Assembly: GCA_029557025.1 (NCBI GenBank)
Contig: JAKPRU010000634.1
Span: 1 to 9,543, forward strand
Source of the DNA: Candidatus Omnitrophota bacterium
Lineage (GTDB): Bacteria > Hinthialibacterota > Hinthialibacteria > Hinthialibacterales > JAKPRU01
Reading direction: 5' to 3'
DNA length: 9,543 bases
The notes under the pieces are model-generated. The model was not told where the DNA came from, searched no databases, and saw nothing but the letters and a program-made list of their open reading frames with translations. How positions within the stretch are numbered: the first letter of the stretch is position 1; every line of letters begins with the position of its first letter. Below are positions 6,255 through 9,543 of this stretch, in pieces. The position numbers were made by a program, and so were the translations under genes.

Positions 6255-7444
6255 CTTCGCCCGAAATCGGGGATCTGGAGTAATTCTCCATTTTTCAAAC
6301 ACGATTCATGCGCCACAATGCCGGGCGCGGTGTAAGCGACCGCCTCGTAAACATCCACCGCAGGCCGACGGTTTTCTACCAGGGCGGAAATAAACTCGTG
6401 CGTCAGGAAAGTATGGGAACCTCCGTGACCGCTGTCGTGCCGCAGAGGTTCCGGCAGCATATCGGTTTGCCAATGAAGCGGCTGCTCAAACAGTTCCGGC
6501 TTCTGACCCCGGCGGCAGACCACGCCGGGAAACCCGGTAGACGTAGGCATGAAGAAACTCATCTCATCGCCATACCACTGCGCCCGTTCGCAGATCTCTG
6601 CGGCGACATAGCGAAACTCCGTCTGTCGGACAGCGTTACCGCCGCTGGTCTTGTACAAGGCCATGGCATTGCAAAAAGCATTTTTGTAGACATTATCCCG
6701 GTATTCTCCGGTATTCATTCTCGACTGGCCCAGGCACATCACCTCCGTGAGCCGCTCCCCGGTAACCCCCACATGAAAGGCCAGAGAGTGCGTCGGGTAC
6801 AACATCGGGGGATATCCGTACCGCCAGGTTTTCTCCCCGTTATACCAGTTCAGTTCATTGTCCGGTTCGGTATGATGGTGATATTCCGCCTCGGTATAAA
6901 ACAGATTGCCGAATCGGCCTTCCTTGAACCACTGGCGTGCGGTGATGGATTCCTGCCGATAGTAGCTCGTTTCCGCCATCATGTAGGTCATACCGGTTTT
7001 CTTTACCGTATCAATCAGAGTTTGGCAATCTTCCAGGGTCATGGCCGCGGGAACGGCGCTGATGACATGCTTGCCGGTATTCATGACCGCTGTGCAATGG
7101 CGGACGTGATCCGGGGCCGGCGTGAACACCGCCACGGCATCCAGGGTTTTATCGAGAATCAGCTTTTCCAGCGATTCATACACGGTGTCGCATTTGAAGC
7201 GAGCTACCAGCCGGTCCCGGCGGTCCGCGCGAAGATCGCTGACCGCCGCCACTTCGCAGTTCGGATGCTCATGCCAGCAGAACGCGGTTCCAAATCCGCC
7301 CCCAACCACACCGATTCGGATCTTCCTCCCCTCCGAGGCGACCGAAGCCTGCGGACGCACCCATCCCGCAACCGCCGCCCCTGTAATTCCCATCAGAAAA
7401 TCTCTTCTCGGAAATCTTTCCGCATTCTTCTGTCCGTCGATCAT
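6248..7444 (-). CDS. Tat-exported Gfo/Idh/MocA-fold protein, GH109-like
   Basis: This 398-residue protein starts with a twin-arginine signal (FPRRDFLMG, 11-19, then an Ala/Gly-rich segment to about 37), so it is exported folded with its cofactor. An N-terminal Rossmann fold shows IRIGVVGGGFG (42-52), FTPAPDHVRHC (107-117) and GKHVISAVPAAMTLEDC (124-140). The usual EKP motif of Gfo/Idh/MocA dehydrogenases, with its catalytic Lys, is replaced by AVPAA. The C-terminal alpha/beta domain has LYPTHSLAFH (215-224), GHGGSHTFLTHEF (339-351) and NGELLQIPDF (385-394). This set, including YPTH, GHGG and the IPDF ending, is very like GH109 enzymes, which use tightly bound NAD+ to hydrolyse alpha-N-acetylgalactosaminides by oxidation and elimination. 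A redox enzyme acting on a periplasmic sugar remains possible. ATG 7444 is chosen because a perfect AGGAGG lies 5 nt upstream; the in-frame ATG at 7471 falls inside a leader hairpin. It is convergent with the epimerase gene and divergent from the GH172-type gene. Confidence 0.83.
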   Translation of the reverse strand: MIDGQKNAERFPRRDFLMGITGAAVAGWVRPQASVASEGRKIRIGVVGGGFGTAFCWHEHPNCEVAAVSDLRADRRDRLVARFKCDTVYESLEKLILDKTLDAVAVFTPAPDHVRHCTAVMNTGKHVISAVPAAMTLEDCQTLIDTVKKTGMTYMMAETSYYRQESITARQWFKEGRFGNLFYTEAEYHHHTEPDNELNWYNGEKTWRYGYPPMLYPTHSLAFHVGVTGERLTEVMCLGQSRMNTGEYRDNVYKNAFCNAMALYKTSGGNAVRQTEFRYVAAEICERAQWYGDEMSFFMPTSTGFPGVVCRRGQKPELFEQPLHWQTDMLPEPLRHDSGHGGSHTFLTHEFISALVENRRPAVDVYEAVAYTAPGIVAHESCLKNGELLQIPDFGRSA

Positions 7445-7449
7445 TGTTT

Positions 7450-7455
7450 CCTCCT
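7450..7455 (-). promoter_or_regulatory. AGGAGG ribosome-binding site fixing the start at 7444
   Basis: The reverse strand reads AGGAGG, AAACA, then ATG. A full-consensus Shine-Dalgarno with 5-nt spacing is the strongest in the window and rules in ATG 7444 over the upstream in-frame ATG at 7471, which has no such site. Confidence 0.85.
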
Positions 7456-7458
7456 GAA

Positions 7459-7492
7459 GACGAACCGGCAAACTTCCTTGCGGCTATTCGTC
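7459..7492 (-). promoter_or_regulatory. Leader hairpin just upstream of the ribosome-binding site
   Basis: On the reverse-strand transcript, GACGAA pairs with UUCGUC (6 bp). Inside it CCG pairs with CGG and CAA pairs with UUG, closing a GGAAGU loop. A 3-nt UAG bulge lies on one side and a single C bulge on the other. That is 12 pairs in 34 nt, ending 3 nt before AGGAGG. It could affect translation or mRNA stability of the Tat-exported protein. The structure is read by eye; no folding energy was computed. Confidence 0.45.
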
Positions 7493-7509
7493 CGTTGCAT
7501 TTTGACACT

Positions 7510-7538
7510 ATTCTCAAATACTTGTGTCCGGATGACAA
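7510..7538 (-). promoter_or_regulatory. Possible promoter for the reverse-strand Gfo/Idh-like gene
   Basis: On the reverse strand, TTGTCA (7533-7538) matches five of six -35 bases. GAGAAT (7510-7515) matches four of six -10 bases, with a 17-bp spacer. Transcription would start near 7503, giving a leader of about 60 nt that includes the whole hairpin at 7459-7492. Confidence 0.35.
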
Positions 7539-7572
7539 GAGAACAGAACTTGTATCACGATCGGCAGCCCAC

Positions 7573-7596
7573 ACGAACCCGATCCGGCAGGTTCGT
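7573..7596. promoter_or_regulatory. 24-bp dyad ACGAACC-N10-GGTTCGT
   Basis: ACGAACC (7573-7579) and GGTTCGT (7590-7596) are perfect inverted repeats around CGATCCGGCA. The 17-bp centre-to-centre spacing would place both arms on one DNA face only approximately. It could be a repressor operator or, in RNA, a hairpin. It lies upstream of the reverse-strand promoter candidate. No regulator gene is in view. Confidence 0.33.
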
Positions 7597-7710
7597 TTGC
7601 GAAACAGGATGTATGGGCCGCTGGGGGACGCCGAATCTCCTCCGCCGCTGCTGTCTCGTTTATTGCTGCTTTGCTCAGATCCATCCGCTGCCTCGCTACT
7701 CCGGGGGCCT

Positions 7711-7728
7711 GTCAACAGAACGGTTGAC
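7711..7728. promoter_or_regulatory. 18-bp dyad GTCAAC-N6-GTTGAC, operator candidate
   Basis: GTCAAC (7711-7716) and GTTGAC (7723-7728) are perfect inverted repeats separated by AGAACG. The size and symmetry suit a dimeric transcription factor. It lies about 130 bp before the GH172-type gene. Its right arm makes a TTGAC that resembles a -35 element (TTGACG, 7724-7729), but no -10 follows at the right spacing. The factor family cannot be named from this alone. Confidence 0.35.
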
Positions 7729-7858
7729 GCAACGGCGTGCCGTGCAAAACGGTGACCCACAGGACTTCATTCGGGCAAGCCCCTTCCCTTGTTATCTTCA
7801 ATAAAATTGTCCACATTTCTCCGAAGTTCGAAATCCGGTTCAAGAAAGGACAGAGGTC

Positions 7859-9055
7859 ATGAGGACGGTCTCTCAATTCGTTTTGATTGGATTTGCGATG
7901 ACTCTGCTGGGCTGCGCCGATATCCAGGCACGCGAACGTAAAACCGCAGCGCAGCCGGCGCAAAAGGAGATGAAGGAAATGGAACCGTTCAGCGGACTCT
8001 ATATGAACTTGGGTAACCTGCCGCGTCTGTCCGATGCCAAAAGCCGCTCGATCAGCGCAGAGAATCCCAAAGGCGAAAAGGGAAAAGGCGCAACGGCAAC
8101 CGAGGGCGAGGGCGCAAACGCCGCTCGAGAACTCGGACAGGGTTGGAAAGTTGCGCCCTGTGTGACCGTGGATGGCCATTCCATTTTTACCATGGCCGAT
8201 ATCGACGGGCCGGGGGCTATCCAGAGTATGTGGGTGACAGGGAATCTGGTATGCCGCGACACAATCCTCCGGATTTACTGGGACGGACAAAAGAACCCGT
8301 CGGTGGAAGTTCCTCTTGGAGATTTCTTCTGCACAGGCTGGGGGCCGGTTGCGCAGATTAACTCCCTGCCGGTAGCCGTCAATCCCGGCAGCGCCATGAA
8401 TTGCTATTGGCTGATGCCGTTTCAGAAACACTGCCGGATTACCCTGGAGAATCGAGACAATGACAAGAAGACCCTGTACTACCAGGTTAACTACACATTA
8501 ACGGAAATCCCACAGGATTGCGCCTATTTTCACGCGCAGTTCCATCGATCTAATCCCCTTCCGTATAAGGAAGATTTCACAATCCTGGATCAGGTAACCG
8601 GGAAAGGCCACTATGTGGGGACCTACATCGCCTGGGGAGTCAACAGCGGCGGCTGGTGGGGAGAGGGTGAAATCAAGTTCTACATCGACGGCGATGACAA
8701 GTACCCGACCATCTGCGGAACCGGCACGGAAGATTATTTCGGCGGATCCTATGGGTTCCAGCGGAACGGACAATACGTCGAGTACTCGACGCCTTTCCTG
8801 GGCATGCCGCAGGTAATCCGTCCGGACGGAGTCGAGAAATCGCAACAGCGATTCGGACTGTACCGATGGCACATCATGGACCCCATTCGGTTCGACCGGG
8901 ATTTACGTGTAACCATTCAGAGCCTCGGGTGGGCCACAGAGGGCCGGTATCGACCGCGCCAGGATGATATTGCATCGGTGGCATACTGGTACCAGACACT
9001 GCCGACCCCACAGTTCCCCGAGCTGCCCGGGCGTGACGATCTTTCGGTGTACTGA
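7859..9055 (+). CDS. DUF2961/GH172-family exported glycosidase
   Basis: This 398-residue protein has the length and motif order of DUF2961 (CAZy GH172), double jelly-roll enzymes acting on fructofuranosides or arabinofuranosides. Matching signatures are SRSISAENPKGEKGKG (62-77), ARELGQGWKVAP (89-100), MADIDGPGAIQSMWVT (112-127), LPVAVNPGSAMNCYW (170-184), GGWWGEGEIKFYIDGD (264-279) and GTGTEDYFGGSYGF (287-300). Glu269 or Glu271, together with Glu291, are the expected catalytic acids. The N-terminus is a signal peptide ending LLGC (16-19). This is an imperfect lipobox, so it may be a lipoprotein anchored at Cys19 or be cleaved after Ala24. A short Lys/Glu/Gln/Ala-rich linker follows (24-42). 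ATG 7859 has AAAGGA (7845-7850) 8 nt upstream and a closer AGAGG (7852-7856). The 2-hydroxyacid dehydrogenase gene follows after 48 bp, suggesting co-transcription. The family is clear, the substrate is not. Confidence 0.9.
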   Translation: MRTVSQFVLIGFAMTLLGCADIQARERKTAAQPAQKEMKEMEPFSGLYMNLGNLPRLSDAKSRSISAENPKGEKGKGATATEGEGANAARELGQGWKVAPCVTVDGHSIFTMADIDGPGAIQSMWVTGNLVCRDTILRIYWDGQKNPSVEVPLGDFFCTGWGPVAQINSLPVAVNPGSAMNCYWLMPFQKHCRITLENRDNDKKTLYYQVNYTLTEIPQDCAYFHAQFHRSNPLPYKEDFTILDQVTGKGHYVGTYIAWGVNSGGWWGEGEIKFYIDGDDKYPTICGTGTEDYFGGSYGFQRNGQYVEYSTPFLGMPQVIRPDGVEKSQQRFGLYRWHIMDPIRFDRDLRVTIQSLGWATEGRYRPRQDDIASVAYWYQTLPTPQFPELPGRDDLSVY

Positions 9056-9103
9056 TCGCGACGGCACGGACACGAACATCTCAAAAAGAAAGGTTAAGTA
9101 GTT

Positions 9104-9543
9104 GTGGACAAAGTACTGGTAACCAGACGAATACCGGAACCCGGACTGGAGATTCTGCGGGCGCATTGCGAGGTAGAGGTATTCCCGCACGACCGGAATA
9201 TGACGCGCGAAGAGTTGTTGGAAGCGGTCCAGGGAAAGGATGGCTTGCTCAGCCTGTTGACGGATCGCATTGATACGGAACTGTTTGATTCCGCGCCCAC
9301 CCTGCGCGCTGTAGCCAATTGCGCCGTCGGATTTAACAATATCGATCTGGCCGCCGCGACGGCGCGCGGAATCCCGGTAACGAATACACCGGGCGTATTG
9401 ACGGACACGACGGCGGATTTGACGTGGGCGCTTCTCATGTCCGTCGCCCGGCGCATCGTGGAGGCCGATCGGTTTACCCGCGCAGGGAAATTTGACGGGT
9501 GGGGACCGATGTTGATGCTCGGTGGAGACATTTACGGGAAAAC
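9104..9543 (+). CDS. D-isomer 2-hydroxyacid dehydrogenase (glyoxylate reductase-like), 3' truncated by window
   Basis: The first 146 codons of an NAD(P)-dependent D-2-hydroxyacid dehydrogenase are present; the family is usually 310-340 residues. The substrate domain starts KVLVTRRIPEPGLEIL (3-18). It continues with LLSLLTDRIDTELFDSAP (48-65), LRAVANCAVGFNNIDL (67-82) and RGIPVTNTPGVLTDTTADL (88-106), then RFTRAGKFDGWGP (123-135) and DIYGK (142-146). This is close to glyoxylate/hydroxypyruvate reductases of the GyaR type. The Rossmann GxGxxG motif and the catalytic Arg, Glu and His would lie beyond the edge. GTG 9104 is the start: an in-frame stop lies at 9095-9097, and AAAGG (9089-9093) is 10 nt upstream. 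It probably shares a transcript with the GH172-type gene and may act on a sugar-derived hydroxyacid in the cytoplasm. Confidence 0.9.
   Translation, partial: MDKVLVTRRIPEPGLEILRAHCEVEVFPHDRNMTREELLEAVQGKDGLLSLLTDRIDTELFDSAPTLRAVANCAVGFNNIDLAAATARGIPVTNTPGVLTDTTADLTWALLMSVARRIVEADRFTRAGKFDGWGPMLMLGGDIYGK

Larger units (their letters stand above)
7445..7858. other. Divergent intergenic control region
   Basis: This is the longest non-coding stretch in the window, lying between two divergent gene starts. Besides the reverse-strand ribosome-binding site, hairpin and promoter candidate, it holds two perfect dyads (7573-7596 and 7711-7728). For the forward gene the only -10-like element I see is TAAAAT (7802-7807), without a good -35 at the right distance. 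The forward ribosome-binding site is AAAGGA (7845-7850), 8 nt before ATG 7859. Open frames here have no coding character. Confidence 0.55.

Noticed and set aside
7445..7471. Upstream in-frame ATG 7471 as the start of the Gfo/Idh-like protein
   Set aside because: AGGAGG sits 5 nt before ATG 7444, and the longer start lies within the leader hairpin.
7502..7507. Perfect forward TTGACA as a promoter -35 for the GH172-type gene
   Set aside because: No acceptable -10 lies 15-19 bp downstream, and it is 350 bp from the gene start.
6308..7804. Long forward open frame (498 codons) across the reverse-strand Gfo/Idh-like gene
   Set aside because: It is antisense to a gene with clear Rossmann, Tat and GH109-like motifs and a perfect ribosome-binding site. 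Its own translation is Arg/His-rich with no recognisable family.

Overview
The window reads as a carbohydrate-catabolism locus from an uncultured Gram-negative bacterium of moderate GC content. Three traits suggest the PVC superphylum or the Hydrogenedentota/Sumerlaeota/Lentisphaerota type: a stand-alone type II pseudopilin among sugar genes, a Tat-exported Gfo/Idh/MocA-fold protein, and large secreted glycosidase-like proteins carrying a WENPGPGSYYDDLGN-type motif. This placement is inferred from gene style only; there is no marker gene.

Layout, left to right. 1-148: left edge and a possible promoter. 149-1114 (+): secreted protein with a CBM9-like sugar-binding fold. 1115-1416: non-coding, with two tandem hairpins and a promoter candidate. 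1417-2055 (+): GspG-like pseudopilin. 2056-2382: non-coding, with several inverted repeats. 2383-4782 (+): 799-residue secreted glycosidase-like protein of unassigned family. 4817-6229 (+): cytoplasmic AGE-family epimerase, 34 bp downstream and probably co-transcribed. 6248-7444 (-): Tat-exported Gfo/Idh/MocA protein that looks most like GH109 NAD-dependent glycosidases, convergent with the epimerase. 7445-7858: divergent control region with a leader hairpin and two perfect dyads. 7859-9055 (+): DUF2961/GH172-type exported glycosidase. 9104 to the right edge (+): N-terminal part of a glyoxylate-reductase-like 2-hydroxyacid dehydrogenase, 48 bp downstream and probably in the same operon.

A possible working model: surface or periplasmic proteins (CBM9-like protein, 799-residue protein, GH109-like protein, GH172 protein) bind and trim a glycan. 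The released sugar is then isomerised (AGE epimerase) and its acids reduced or oxidised (2-hydroxyacid dehydrogenase) in the cytoplasm. The AGE subtype, the GH109-like protein and the GH20/GH67-like N-terminal domain of the 799-residue protein hint at N-acetylated amino sugars, whereas GH172 points to furanosides. The substrate is therefore unresolved. No transporter, regulator, RNA gene, CRISPR array or insertion sequence was recognised. The best leads are the 799-residue protein paired with the epimerase, the Gfo/Idh protein lacking the EKP motif, and the structured divergent control region.
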